This document shows, piece after piece, positions 10,075 to 25,980 of a DNA stretch of 64,000 bases. The translations under genes were made by a program, and so were the position numbers. The stretch's first letter is position 1, and each line of letters opens with the position of its first letter. The DNA comes from Vibrio atlanticus (GTDB lineage Bacteria > Pseudomonadota > Gammaproteobacteria > Enterobacterales > Vibrionaceae), in contig NZ_AP025460.1 in NCBI RefSeq assembly GCF_024347315.1, positions 558,001-622,000 on the forward strand, given 5' to 3'. Under the pieces are notes generated by a model. The model worked only from the letters and a program-made list of their open reading frames with translations, made no database searches and had not been told where the DNA came from.

Positions 10075-10140
10075 AGTGTGTCCTATGGCGTTGTTTTTAA
10101 TTCTAGTTGTAGTTATCGGTATTGGCTTGTTTGTCATTGT

Positions 10141-10172
10141 TTTACGTATTTACGTATTTACGTATTTACGTG
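10141..10172. repeat. 8-bp tandem repeat, four copies
   Basis: TTTACGTA occurs three times in a row, followed by TTTACGTG. It lies upstream of the DUF1499 gene, between its start and the terminator at 10198. Each unit contains the palindrome TACGTA, so the array could form alternating hairpins and its length may vary by slippage. Confidence 0.8.
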
Positions 10173-10197
10173 ATGCTTGTGATAAACGAATCTAATT

Positions 10198-10229
10198 CAA
10201 AAAAGGATCCATAATTGGATCCTTTTTTA
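10198..10229. terminator. Bidirectional terminator after gltD
   Basis: AAAAAAGGATCC, loop ATAATT and GGATCCTTTTTT form a perfect palindromic stem with an A tract on one side and a T tract on the other. It ends the minus-strand gltB-gltD transcript 33 bases beyond the gltD stop. Confidence 0.92.
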
Positions 10230-10261
10230 TAGTAACGAACTGAGTAATAAAGGAAACCCAA

Positions 10262-16154
<5,893 letters not shown>

Positions 16155-16488
16155 TGCAATTCTCCCTTTTGCTTCGCTGTCATCCAGACAGTAAATGACT
16201 AACTATTCATGTACTTGTTATTTTTTATGAACTTATAGTTTGTTTTTAGCTAGCTAAAACGTTATTGGTTGTGTTAACAAAACCGATTGGTTTTATTTTC
16301 ATCAGCTTTACAACGTATAGCTAATTGTGTTTAAGGTCAAGTTCATGGTTAATTATCATGTGTAAACGCGATTAGCCACGTAATAATCTAAAATAGTCGA
16401 TGAAGATCAATGAGATATAAAAGCCAGATGTTAACGGGATTTAACATGCACTGCTGGAGTGATTGAGAAAGAGTGGAAGGCCAGATAG
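16155..16488. other. gltB-1 upstream region
   Basis: This gap holds no convincing gene. It must contain the gltB-1 promoter, reading left. A 16-base palindrome, AAAACCGATTGGTTTT at 16279-16294, is the most ordered element and may be an operator; no T tract follows, so it is unlikely to be a terminator. I could not pick a clear sigma-70 promoter. Confidence 0.4.
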
Positions 16489-16515
16489 AAAAAAGGCTAG
16501 CATCGAGTGCTAGCC
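16489..16515 (-). terminator. Terminator after gltD-2
   Basis: On the minus strand GGCTAGCA, loop CTCGA and TGCTAGCC form a perfect 8-bp stem followed by six T, about 70 bases past the gltD-2 stop. It insulates gltB-1 from its paralogous operon. Confidence 0.93.
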
Positions 16516-16584
16516 AAATATAAAAGTTAGGAAGGGTGTTGCTTTTTCCCTAGGCTAACGTCATCGACGCTAGCCCGAGAAATA

Positions 16585-18054
16585 TTATGCGGAAAGCATG
16601 AGTGAATCTGCTTTCGCTTCTAAGTTTGAGTTACCCATTAAGAAGTCATCAATGGCAATTGCACATTCACGACCTTCATTAATACAACGTACAACCAGAG
16701 ATTGGCCAGTACGCATATCACCAGCAGCGAAAACGCCTTTCTGGTTCGTTGCAAAACCTTCAGAAGCAACGTTACCGCGCTCGTCCAGTTTAATGTCTAG
16801 TTGAGCAAGCACGCCTGTTGGCTCTGGGTGTAAGAAGCCCATCGCTAGAAATGCCATGTCACAAGGGATAACACGTTCAGAGTTCGCTACTTCATCAAAA
16901 CCTGGACGTTCGCCTGGTTTCGCGTCTTGCCAAACGATGTCAGCGATACGAAGTCCGGTTACATTACCGTTATCGTCAGAGATGAACTCTTTAGTCAGGA
17001 TGTTCCAATGACGTTCACAACCTTCTTCGTGAGAAGTGGTGGTCTTCATGATCATTGGGTACTGAGGCCAAGGCATATTAGCAGGGCGCTTCTCAGGTGG
17101 GATCGGCATGATCTCAACCTGAGTAATGCTTGCTGCTTTATGACGGTTTGATGTACCCACACAGTCAGAACCCGTATCACCACCACCGATAACCACAATG
17201 TGCTTATCTTTAGCGTGAAGCTCTTCTGTTTTTAGGTCTAAGTCGTTGGCACGGCGGTTGTTTTGACCAAGGAATTCCATGGCAAAGTGAACGCCTTTCA
17301 GCTCACGACCTGGGATTGGCAAGTCACGTGGAACCGTAGAACCACCCGTTAGCAATACCACATCAAACTCTTGGCGTAGCTGTTGAGCATTAACATCAAC
17401 ACCGATATGTTGGTTCACTTTAAACTCAACGCCAGCTTCAGCCATTAGGTTGATCTTACGATCAATCACGTCCATACCCAGTTTGAAATCTGGGATACCG
17501 AAACGCAGTAGGCCACCCACTTTCTCGTCACGTTCAAATACCGTCACAGAGTGACCGGCACTGTTTAGTTGCTCAGCAGCAGCTAGACCAGCGGGACCTG
17601 AACCTATAACGGCAACGGTTTTACCCGTACGTGAACGAGGTATTTTAGGTTTTGCGTACCCTTCACGGTACGCAGTTTCTACAATTGTTTTCTCGATATT
17701 ACAGATAGTGATTGGGTCTTGGTTGATGCCAAGAACACAGGCACTTTCACAAGGAGCAGGACAAACACGACCTGTAAACTCAGGGAAGTTGTTGGTAGAG
17801 CTTAGAATGTTCCAAGCCTCTTCCCAGCTGTCACGATAAACAGCGTCATTGAATTCTGGGATGATGTTACCAATCGGACAGCCGTTGTGACAGAAAGGTA
17901 CGCCACAGTCCATACAACGAGATGCTTGAGTACTGATCTTTTCACCAAACTCTTCGTTAAGTACGAACTCTTTGTTGTCTTCAATTCGAACTGACGGGTC
18001 GAGCTTTTTTGGAAGCTCACGACCGTGTTCTAAAAATCCAGTAGGCTTACCCAT
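16585..18054 (-). CDS. gltD: Glutamate synthase small subunit, second type (copy 2)
   Basis: This second GltD paralogue has 489 residues. The N terminus MGKPTGFLEHGRE resembles the Bacillus-type small subunit rather than the E. coli one. Fe-S cysteines are in CMDCGVPFCHNGCPIGNIIP and FTGRVCPAPCESACVLG; the FAD site is [15 protein letters not shown] near residue 148 and the NADPH-type site is VVIGGGDTGSDCVGTS near 290. Its ATG overlaps the gltB-2 stop by one base (TAATG), so translation is coupled and a fixed subunit ratio is likely. A terminator follows. It should form a complex with the GltB at 18054-22601, not with copy 1, though cross-assembly cannot be excluded. Confidence 0.93.
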   Translation of the reverse strand: MGKPTGFLEHGRELPKKLDPSVRIEDNKEFVLNEEFGEKISTQASRCMDCGVPFCHNGCPIGNIIPEFNDAVYRDSWEEAWNILSSTNNFPEFTGRVCPAPCESACVLGINQDPITICNIEKTIVETAYREGYAKPKIPRSRTGKTVAVIGSGPAGLAAAEQLNSAGHSVTVFERDEKVGGLLRFGIPDFKLGMDVIDRKINLMAEAGVEFKVNQHIGVDVNAQQLRQEFDVVLLTGGSTVPRDLPIPGRELKGVHFAMEFLGQNNRRANDLDLKTEELHAKDKHIVVIGGGDTGSDCVGTSNRHKAASITQVEIMPIPPEKRPANMPWPQYPMIMKTTTSHEEGCERHWNILTKEFISDDNGNVTGLRIADIVWQDAKPGERPGFDEVANSERVIPCDMAFLAMGFLHPEPTGVLAQLDIKLDERGNVASEGFATNQKGVFAAGDMRTGQSLVVRCINEGRECAIAIDDFLMGNSNLEAKADSLMLSA

Positions 18055-21000
18055 TATACTGCCTCCACTTCTTCCGTTTGTGCCTGTTGTGCTTCAGCTT
18101 TACGCTTCTCAAGAACTGCTTTGTAGTCGCGTGGCATTACTTTAACTAGTGATGCGACACTTACTTCAAAGTTGTCTAGGAAAGACTGAGCAACTTCACT
18201 TCCTGTGAATTCAACATGCTTCGTTAGCATATCTAGTAGAAGATCTTTATCTTCTTGTTCAATTGGATCTAGGTCTACAAGTTCTGCGTTGAGCTTGGTT
18301 TCGAAGTCACCTGCTTTATCCCAAACATAAGCGACACCGCCACTCATACCTGCAGCAAAGTTACGGCCCGTTGAGCCAAGGATAATTGCCGCGCCACCTG
18401 TCATGTATTCACAACCGTGGTCACCAACACCTTCAACAACAACCTTCGCGCCAGAGTTACGAACACAGAAACGTTCGCCAGCCATACCGCGAATGAAAGA
18501 TTCACCTGAGGTTGCACCGTAGAAACATACGTTACCCACCACGATATTATCTTCCGCAACGATAGTAGATTTAGCATCTGGGTATAGTACCAAAGTACCG
18601 CCAGACAGACCTTTACCCCAGTAATCGTTCGCGTCGCCTTCTACTTCGAACTTAACGCCTTTCGCAAGGAACGCACCGAAAGATTGGCCAGCACTACCGT
18701 GGAACTTAACGTTCATTGGCTGTGGTAAACCTTGGTCTTTGTAAACTTTCGAGATTTCGTTCGACAGCATCGTGCCTGCTGAACGGTCCGTGTTGATGAT
18801 AGGGAACTGAGCGGTAACCGCTTCACCTTTCTCAAGCGCTGGGATTGCAGCCTGAATCAACTTACGGTCTAGAACGTCTTCAAGATTATGATTCTGTGTT
18901 GTCTGGTTGTAGATACCATCTTCTGCACGAGCCTGCTCAATGTGCAGTACTGGTGTTAGATCTAGGTTCTTGTACTTCCAGTGACCGATGTCATCACGAA
19001 CTTTAAGTTTGTGCGATTGACCAACCATCTCATCAATAGAGCGGAAGCCAAGTTCAGCCATTACTTCACGTAGACCTTCAGCCATGTATTGGAAGAACGT
19101 TACTACGTCTTCTACGCGGCCGTCGAAACGCTCACGAAGAGTTTTGTTTTGTGTTGCGATACCAACAGGACATGTATTCTTGTGACACTTACGCATCATG
19201 ATACAGCCTTCAACAACTAGAGCAGCTGTTGCTACGCCCCATTCTTCAGCGCCAAGTAACGTTGCGACTGCAAGGTCACGTGGTGTTTTCATCTGACCAT
19301 CAGACTGAACAACGATACGGTTACGTAGGCCGTTTTTCAGTAGAGTTTGGTGAGTTTCCGCTAGACCCAGTTCCCAAGGCAGACCAGTGTGACGGATAGA
19401 AGACATCGGAGATGCACCCGTACCACCATCAAACCCTGCGATAAGTACCACGTCAGCTTTCGCTTTTGCTACACCTGATGCAATAGTACCTACGCCTGCT
19501 TCTGATACTAGCTTCACGTTGACACGGCCGTTACGGTTCGCGTTTTTCAGATCGTAGATCAGCTGAGCCAAATCTTCGATTGAGTAGATATCGTGGTGTG
19601 GCGGTGGCGAGATAAGACCTACGCCCGGAGTCGAGTGACGTGTTGCACCGATCCAATCATCTACCTTATCACCAGGTAGTTGACCACCTTCGCCAGGTTT
19701 CGCACCTTGAGCCATCTTGATTTGCAGCTCATCAGCGTTAGATAGGTAGTAAGACGTTACACCAAAGCGGCCAGAAGCCACCTGTTTGATTGCTGAACGT
19801 TCCCAGTCACCGTTTTCTTTACGTTCGAAACGAGCTGGATCTTCACCACCTTCACCTGAGTTTGATTTCGCGCCAATGCGGTTCATTGCAACAGCTAGTG
19901 TTGAGTGAGCCTCATGTGAGATTGAACCAAAGCTCATTGCGCCGGTTGCGAAACGCTTAAGGATGTTCTCGATGGGTTCTACTTCTGCAAGAGGAATAGA
20001 GCCAGCAGGATTCTTGATGAAGTCCAGTTGACTACGTAGCGTTGCTGCGTTGTCGCCTTGGTCATCGACTGCTTTTGCGTACTTCTTAAATTGACCGTAA
20101 TCTTTGTTACGCGTCGACTCTTGAAGTAGAGAAATGGTTTCAGGGTTGAATAGGTGCTTCTCACCACGTTGTTTCCACTGGTAAACACCGCCAACATCAA
20201 GGATCTGAGCTGGGATTTCACGAGCTGGGTAACCAACACGGTGACGAACTAACACTTCTCGTGCGATATCATCGATCGTTAGACCTTGGATACGAGAAAC
20301 AGTACCAGTGAAGTATTTTTCCACCACTGACTTGCTTACACCAAGTGCTTCAAAGATTTGTGCACCGTGATAAGACTGTAGCGTAGAGATCCCCATCTTA
20401 GAGAAGATCTTCAGTAGACCGCCGTTAACACCCTTACGGTAGTTATCGAATAACTCACGTGGATGAACGTTTGGATCTAGCTTCTTAGTTCGTTGCAGTT
20501 CAACAATCGTTTCAATAACTAGGTATGGGTTAACTGCGTTCGCACCGTAGCCGATAAGCGTTGCAAAGTGGTGTGTCTCACGAGCATCGCCCGTTTCAAC
20601 AACAATGTCACACTTAGCTCTTAGACCTTTACGGATAAGATGGTGGTGAACCGCGCCAACTGCCAGCATTGCTGGAATAGCAGCGTGGGTAGAGTTAACC
20701 GCACGGTCTGTCAGTAGGATGATAGAGTAGCCATCAATCACGGCGTCTTCTGCGTATTGGCAGATACGCTTAAGTGCGCGCTCTAACTTACCGTTGTCTC
20801 CGTTTGCTTGGAATACGATATCCAGCGTCTTCGCTTGAAGGTGCTCGTTATCGATTGCACGTAGCTTCTCTAACTCAGAGTTAGACAGAACTGGAGACTC
20901 AAGTTCTACTTTTTGACAGTGTTCAGGCGTTTCAGCAAGTAGGTTCTGATCCTTACCTAGGTAAGTGTTCAGAGACATAACCATACGCTCACGAATTGGA

Positions 21001-22601
21001 TCGATTGGCGGGTTAGTTACTTGTGCAAATAATTGCTTGAAGTAGTTTGAAAGGTGCTGCGATTGATGGGAAAGAATCGCTAGCGGCCAGTCAGCGCCCA
21101 TTGCAGAAAGTGGCTCGTAGCCTGTTTTCGCAAGAGGTAGAATGATTTCGTTTACTTCTTCAGAGCTCACACCAAACGATTGTTGTTTATGAAGCAACTT
21201 TTCTGGAGAAGGTTGGTTAAATTCGTTGTTCGCATCTGGTAGCTTTTTCAAGCTCAGAAGGTTCTCTTCAACCCATTTTTCGTAGGGTTGTGCTTTAGCA
21301 ATACCGTCTTTCACTTCTTCGTCAGAAATGATGCGGCCTTGCTCAAGGTCAGCAACGAAGATACGACCAGGCTGTAGACGACCACGGTATTCAACGTTTT
21401 CTGGTGCGATTTCAACTACGCCAGATTCAGACGCCATTACTAGGAAGTCGTCTTTCGTTACTGTGTAGCGAGAAGGGCGCAGACCGTTACGGTCAAGAGT
21501 TGCACCAACTTGAACACCATCGGTGAAACATACTGACGCTGGGCCATCCCATGGTTCCATTACGTTCGCGTGGTACTGGTAGAACGCACGACGAGTTGGA
21601 TCCATGTTTTTGTTTTCTTGCCATGCTTCAGGGATCATCATCATTAATGCGTGTGGCAGAGTACGACCTGAAAGAACAAGTAGCTCAAGCGCCATATCGA
21701 AGTTTGATGAATCCGAGCTACCTTCCTGACAGATAGGAAGCAGCATGTCGATTTCAGCTTGTGTAAACAGATCCGACTCTAGGATTGCTTCACGTGCTTT
21801 CATCCAGTTTAGATTGCCGCGAACCGTATTGATTTCGCCATTATGCGCGATGTAACGGAAAGGCTGAGCCAGACGCCAACGAGGGAATGTATTGGTAGAG
21901 AAGCGAGAGTGTACAAGTGCTAGAGCTGTCACCATAGTTGGGTTTTGCAGGTCTAGGAAGTACTGAGGAACTTGTTCTGTTGTTAGCTGACCTTTGTACA
22001 CCAATGTCTTGTAAGACATAGAGTTGATGTAGAAGTCGTCACCGATGTTTGACACGCTTTCTAGGCATACACGAACAGTGTAGTTACGTAGAACATACAG
22101 TTTACGCTCAAGCTCTTCTGGTGTGATACCAGGGCCGCCAGAAATAAAGACGTGTTCAAATTGAGGTTCAGTGCTTAGTGGGTCAGCACCAATCATTGAA
22201 TTGTCAGTTGGAAGTTCACGGTAACCGATCACTTCTAACTCAAGGCGCTGTGCATTGCGTTCTAGAATGTCACGACACTGTGCACGTTTGTATTCATCCT
22301 TAGGGAAAAGTACAACACCAACACCATATTTTTCAAAAGATGGCAGTTTAATTCCAAGCTTTACGGCTTCTTCTAGTAAGAATTCGTGTGGCTTCTGTAG
22401 CAGGATACCTGCACCATCACCAGAACACGGATCACAGCCTTGGCCGCCACGGTGTTCCATACGTGCAAGCATATCGAGTGCTTGAGTTACTACATCATGA
22501 GATTTGCGATTCTTAAGATGAGCAACAAAACCGATACCACAAGCGTCATGCTCCAATTCAGGAGTATACAGACCCTGTGAGTTCTGCTCTTGATCTACCA
22601 T
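18054..22601 (-). CDS. gltB: Glutamate synthase large subunit, second type (copy 2)
   Basis: This large GOGAT subunit of 1515 residues is clearly diverged from copy 1. The amidotransferase domain starts at Cys21 in the context LEHDACGIGFVAHL, followed by MLARMEHRGGQGCDPCSGDG, which matches Bacillus GltA-type enzymes better than E. coli GltB. The synthase core is intact: [52 protein letters not shown] and the Fe-S segment CIMMRKCHKNTCPVGIATQ. The C-terminal glycine-rich beta-helix is also present. It overlaps gltD-2 by one base. Upstream is a long leader with two hairpins, then the divergent yhcC; in E. coli yhcC is likewise divergent from gltB, so this copy holds the ancestral position although copy 1 has the E. 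coli-like sequence. Confidence 0.95.
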   Translation of the reverse strand: MVDQEQNSQGLYTPELEHDACGIGFVAHLKNRKSHDVVTQALDMLARMEHRGGQGCDPCSGDGAGILLQKPHEFLLEEAVKLGIKLPSFEKYGVGVVLFPKDEYKRAQCRDILERNAQRLELEVIGYRELPTDNSMIGADPLSTEPQFEHVFISGGPGITPEELERKLYVLRNYTVRVCLESVSNIGDDFYINSMSYKTLVYKGQLTTEQVPQYFLDLQNPTMVTALALVHSRFSTNTFPRWRLAQPFRYIAHNGEINTVRGNLNWMKAREAILESDLFTQAEIDMLLPICQEGSSDSSNFDMALELLVLSGRTLPHALMMMIPEAWQENKNMDPTRRAFYQYHANVMEPWDGPASVCFTDGVQVGATLDRNGLRPSRYTVTKDDFLVMASESGVVEIAPENVEYRGRLQPGRIFVADLEQGRIISDEEVKDGIAKAQPYEKWVEENLLSLKKLPDANNEFNQPSPEKLLHKQQSFGVSSEEVNEIILPLAKTGYEPLSAMGADWPLAILSHQSQHLSNYFKQLFAQVTNPPIDPIRERMVMSLNTYLGKDQNLLAETPEHCQKVELESPVLSNSELEKLRAIDNEHLQAKTLDIVFQANGDNGKLERALKRICQYAEDAVIDGYSIILLTDRAVNSTHAAIPAMLAVGAVHHHLIRKGLRAKCDIVVETGDARETHHFATLIGYGANAVNPYLVIETIVELQRTKKLDPNVHPRELFDNYRKGVNGGLLKIFSKMGISTLQSYHGAQIFEALGVSKSVVEKYFTGTVSRIQGLTIDDIAREVLVRHRVGYPAREIPAQILDVGGVYQWKQRGEKHLFNPETISLLQESTRNKDYGQFKKYAKAVDDQGDNAATLRSQLDFIKNPAGSIPLAEVEPIENILKRFATGAMSFGSISHEAHSTLAVAMNRIGAKSNSGEGGEDPARFERKENGDWERSAIKQVASGRFGVTSYYLSNADELQIKMAQGAKPGEGGQLPGDKVDDWIGATRHSTPGVGLISPPPHHDIYSIEDLAQLIYDLKNANRNGRVNVKLVSEAGVGTIASGVAKAKADVVLIAGFDGGTGASPMSSIRHTGLPWELGLAETHQTLLKNGLRNRIVVQSDGQMKTPRDLAVATLLGAEEWGVATAALVVEGCIMMRKCHKNTCPVGIATQNKTLRERFDGRVEDVVTFFQYMAEGLREVMAELGFRSIDEMVGQSHKLKVRDDIGHWKYKNLDLTPVLHIEQARAEDGIYNQTTQNHNLEDVLDRKLIQAAIPALEKGEAVTAQFPIINTDRSAGTMLSNEISKVYKDQGLPQPMNVKFHGSAGQSFGAFLAKGVKFEVEGDANDYWGKGLSGGTLVLYPDAKSTIVAEDNIVVGNVCFYGATSGESFIRGMAGERFCVRNSGAKVVVEGVGDHGCEYMTGGAAIILGSTGRNFAAGMSGGVAYVWDKAGDFETKLNAELVDLDPIEQEDKDLLLDMLTKHVEFTGSEVAQSFLDNFEVSVASLVKVMPRDYKAVLEKRKAEAQQAQTEEVEAV

Positions 22602-23131
22602 AGATACATCCTTCCAGTTAAATCTAGGCGCAACTTCTTTGTATAAAGTTAGCCTTGTCCTTTTATATTTATGGGTCTAAACCTGCCTATGCTGGCGGTT
22701 TGAATCCTTTCCGTATCTCGCAGGAAAAGTATTGCGAGAAAAACAATCCTTAGTGATATCCGTTTGTTTTTGACCACAAACTAGTGGTTTATATAGGTGG
22801 GGTATGGACATCACCGACTTATTGGCAAGTTTTCGATGTAAGTAAACACTCAGAAATAGCCAATATGTGTAAGTATCCTACAATTTTGTCTAGGCGAATT
22901 GCAATGAAAGTTAACCGATGTAGACCATTTTTTTCGTTTTGTTTTGAATTTAATGCCTAACAAATGTGCAACATTAGGCAAATAGAGCTTATTTTTTTGC
23001 ATGTTTATTGATATTTGATAGGTTGCTCGCAAAAATCCTTGCGTAAACTAATTGGTCGAATTTTGCAGGGATGTAATTTTTTTTCAAAAAAGACTGATAT
23101 TCATTCTTATTTACTTGAGTGCTTTGAAAAT
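22602..23131. other. Divergent gltB-2 / yhcC promoter region with structured leader
   Basis: This gap of about 530 bases serves gltB-2 (left) and yhcC (right). On the gltB-2 side, two inverted repeats would fold in the leader RNA: TCTCGCA / TGCGAGA at 22716-22739 (7 bp, loop 10) and AAACCTGCC / GGCGGTTT around 22679-22702 (imperfect). Further out, ACCAC/GTGGT arms at 22773-22788 flank AAACTA. The half near yhcC is AT-rich and shows no gene; the frame upstream of the yhcC ATG is open but has no ribosome site. Confidence 0.45.
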
Positions 23132-24085
23132 ATGCAATTACACGAGTTAGTTAATACTATCGGCCAAGATCTCCAACGTCGTTATGGCGAGAAGGTTCAC
23201 AAGCTGACACTCCACGGTGGGTTTAGTTGCCCAAACCGAGACGGGACAATTGGCCGTGGCGGTTGTACCTTCTGCAATGTAGCTTCTTTTGCCGATGAAC
23301 AAACTCAAGTTCAAAGTATTGCTGATCAATTAACAGATCGTGCGGGTGAAATCGCTCGTGCCAAGAAGTATCTTGCTTATTTTCAGGCGTACACCAGTAC
23401 TTACGCTGAGGTGCAGGTACTCAAGAATATGTATGAAGAGGCTCTAAAAGCACCCGGAGCAGAGATTGTTGGCCTTTGTGTTGGCACGAGACCAGACTGC
23501 GTGCCTGATGCAGTACTGGACCTGCTCGCGGAGTACGTTAAGCAAGGTTACGAAATTTGGCTAGAGCTCGGCCTGCAAACAGCCAATGATAAAACCCTCA
23601 AGCGAATTAACCGCGGACACGATTTCACTGTGTATGAAACGATCACCCAGCGCGCACGTGCTTTAGGAATCAAGGTATGTACTCACCTTATTGTCGGCCT
23701 GCCCAAAGAAACCAAAGCGGATAACCTTGAAACTCTAGATAAGGTATTAGCGGCTGGCACTGATGGTATCAAGCTTCACGGGCTTCATATTGTTGAAGGC
23801 AGTACCATGGCTAAAGCCTGGAAGGCAGGAAAGCTAGAAGCACCAAGCCTTGAGGAGTACATTGATATCGCGAGTGAGATCATTCAACGCACACCAGCGG
23901 ACGTGGTTTATCATCGTGTATCTTCTGCGGCGAGACGCCCGACACTACTCTCCCCTTTATGGTGTGAGAACCGCTGGTTGGCGATGACTGAGATTGGTCG
24001 TTCGCTTGATAAAACCGGCGCACAAGGCATTAAAACAGGCTTTGCATTCGAGTACACGCAACCTGTTTTAAACGCGACCAATTGA
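23132..24085 (+). CDS. yhcC: TIGR01212 family radical SAM protein YhcC
   Basis: YhcC is a radical SAM protein of unknown substrate. The start is the ATG at 23132 (MQLHELVNTIGQDLQRRYG), which matches the E. coli protein's start and gives 317 residues; the frame is open for 39 more codons upstream, but these do not resemble the family. The Fe-S region is GFSCPNRDGTIGRGGCTFCN, with cysteines spaced as in this subfamily, followed by the conserved GLCVGTRPDCVPD and LELGLQTANDKTLKRINRGH. It is divergent from gltB-2 and upstream of the GGDEF gene and arcB, the same neighbourhood as in E. coli (gltB, yhcC, arcB). Confidence 0.92.
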   Translation: MQLHELVNTIGQDLQRRYGEKVHKLTLHGGFSCPNRDGTIGRGGCTFCNVASFADEQTQVQSIADQLTDRAGEIARAKKYLAYFQAYTSTYAEVQVLKNMYEEALKAPGAEIVGLCVGTRPDCVPDAVLDLLAEYVKQGYEIWLELGLQTANDKTLKRINRGHDFTVYETITQRARALGIKVCTHLIVGLPKETKADNLETLDKVLAAGTDGIKLHGLHIVEGSTMAKAWKAGKLEAPSLEEYIDIASEIIQRTPADVVYHRVSSAARRPTLLSPLWCENRWLAMTEIGRSLDKTGAQGIKTGFAFEYTQPVLNATN

Positions 24086-24177
24086 TAGGAATGGGTGACT
24101 GTAGGTAACAGCAGATAAAACCAACAAATAGTGGTAACATTTCCCTCACAGAATTTATAAGTATAGATTGAGAACAG

Positions 24178-25929
24178 ATGGAACTGGTAATGACTTGGTT
24201 ATGGGATAGGGCGTATGGCTACGGTATTTATATCGTTGTTGTATTGCTGATTGCTCTCATCTGCTGGCATCTCTACTCTCGTTATCAGTCGCATATCGAA
24301 ACGCTTCTACTTGCTACCCCGTCGCCACTCTACTTTGTTGATGTTCGAAGTGGCGAAATACTCTATGCCAATCGCCAAGCCATGCAGTTGCTTGGTATCC
24401 GCCAAATCGGTGTTAATTTTCGCTTTCCTACTGTGGAAAGTGAGAACAGCTTTCGTCACTACTTAACCAATCACATTAACTCTCGAGCCTTCGAGCAGGT
24501 CTCCCTGTGGGCGCTTTCTGAATTTGAGTCGTTCAAGATCAACTTGGTCGGTCGTAAGATCCATTTTAGAAATAAGCAGGCTTGGATGATTCATGCCTCA
24601 CCTTATAAGAACACTAACGAAGAACTGTCCCAAGAAGTTCGAGAACTGAATGTTGCTCGTACCGCGTTGGATTCTTTGTCTGAGCTGATCTACGTGAAAG
24701 ATCAAAAGGGTGAGTTGGTCGCGAGCAATCGTTCGTTTAAAAAGTTTTGGCACGGTCGCCCAGAAGAGGGCACCTTGAGTGTTTCTGGTGGCGCATTAAA
24801 AGGCCGTGTTAGTGAACGTTCGTGGACAACCGATCAGGACGGCAAAGGGTGTTTGCTCGAAACCTATCAAAGTGTATTGCTCTCGCAAGATGGAGAAACC
24901 ATCGGCACGCTCTCTATCAGTCATGATGTGACCGACTGGCATGACATGCAGCAGAAACTGCGTGGTGAGATGGAAAGGCGTAAAGATACCGAAGTGGCTC
25001 TTGCTCAGCGTGACACCATCTTACAAAACATCTTAGAAGCGAGCCCTGACTCCATTGGTATCTTCAATGAGAACATGGTGTATCAAGCGTGTAATAAGCC
25101 GTTTGTGGCGGCGCTGGGTATCTCTGAAGTGTCGGATTTAGTGGGTAAGCGCTTGCAAGATGTGGTGCCTAATAGCATGTACTTACGTCTTTCTGATACG
25201 GATCAGCAAGTGCTTCATCAAGGTAAATCGCTGCGTTATATCGATAAGGTGGTTTCCAGTGATGGTGAGTTCACTTGGTATGATGTTGTGAAGTCACCGT
25301 TTAGGGATCCGGCTTCGAGTACCAATGGTGTGTTGATCATGGCGCGTGATATCACCGAGCGTTATTTAGCGGAGCAGAAACTTGAAGAAGCGAACCTTGA
25401 ACTTGAACGTTTGAGCTTTATGGACAGTCTTACTCAAGTCTCTAACCGACGTCGTTTTGATGAGCAGCTGTCTACATTGTGGCATCATCATGTGCGTGAG
25501 AAGTTGCCGTTGACGATCATGCTGTGTGATATCGACTTCTTTAAAGGCTATAACGATTTCTATGGACACCAACAAGGAGACGATGCTTTGATTCAGGTTT
25601 CACAAGCCTTTAAGCAGGTGTTGAATCGCTCTTCGGATTGCGTGGCTCGATACGGTGGTGAAGAGTTTGGCTTTATTCTCCCAAACACAACCACAGAAGG
25701 TGCGCTTATGGTAGCTCGTCGAATTCATGATGAAGTGCAAAAACTAGGACTCGCTCATCAGAAGTCGACAGTGTCAGACTCCATCACGGTGAGTATTGGT
25801 ATTGTCTCTTATATACCAACACCTGATGACGAAATGGAGTCTGCTGTTGCCTTGGCTGACAGTGCGTTGTATCAAGCGAAATCTGATGGTCGAAATCGTT
25901 CGATAGTGCATCCATACTCTATTCACTAA
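24178..25929 (+). CDS. PAS-domain membrane diguanylate cyclase (GGDEF)
   Basis: The protein should make cyclic di-GMP from two GTP in response to a signal sensed by PAS domains. Of 583 residues, 15-31 form one transmembrane helix; three PAS-like modules follow (about 45-135, 160-255 and 275-395, the last ending in the PAC-type LIMARDITERYLAEQKLEE). A GGDEF domain covers ~410-575. The active-site signature is GGEEF at 493-497, a competent variant, and RSSD at 484-487 is five residues before it, the exact spacing of the c-di-GMP inhibitory I-site. No EAL domain is present. It lies between yhcC and arcB on the same strand, with a repeat-bearing gap before arcB. The gap to arcB argues for a separate arcB promoter. 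Confidence 0.93.
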   Translation: MELVMTWLWDRAYGYGIYIVVVLLIALICWHLYSRYQSHIETLLLATPSPLYFVDVRSGEILYANRQAMQLLGIRQIGVNFRFPTVESENSFRHYLTNHINSRAFEQVSLWALSEFESFKINLVGRKIHFRNKQAWMIHASPYKNTNEELSQEVRELNVARTALDSLSELIYVKDQKGELVASNRSFKKFWHGRPEEGTLSVSGGALKGRVSERSWTTDQDGKGCLLETYQSVLLSQDGETIGTLSISHDVTDWHDMQQKLRGEMERRKDTEVALAQRDTILQNILEASPDSIGIFNENMVYQACNKPFVAALGISEVSDLVGKRLQDVVPNSMYLRLSDTDQQVLHQGKSLRYIDKVVSSDGEFTWYDVVKSPFRDPASSTNGVLIMARDITERYLAEQKLEEANLELERLSFMDSLTQVSNRRRFDEQLSTLWHHHVREKLPLTIMLCDIDFFKGYNDFYGHQQGDDALIQVSQAFKQVLNRSSDCVARYGGEEFGFILPNTTTEGALMVARRIHDEVQKLGLAHQKSTVSDSITVSIGIVSYIPTPDDEMESAVALADSALYQAKSDGRNRSIVHPYSIH

Positions 25930-25980
25930 CTTTATAGAATGGGTAACTTAGTGACTCCGTCTTTGTCTTATTTAGCATTT

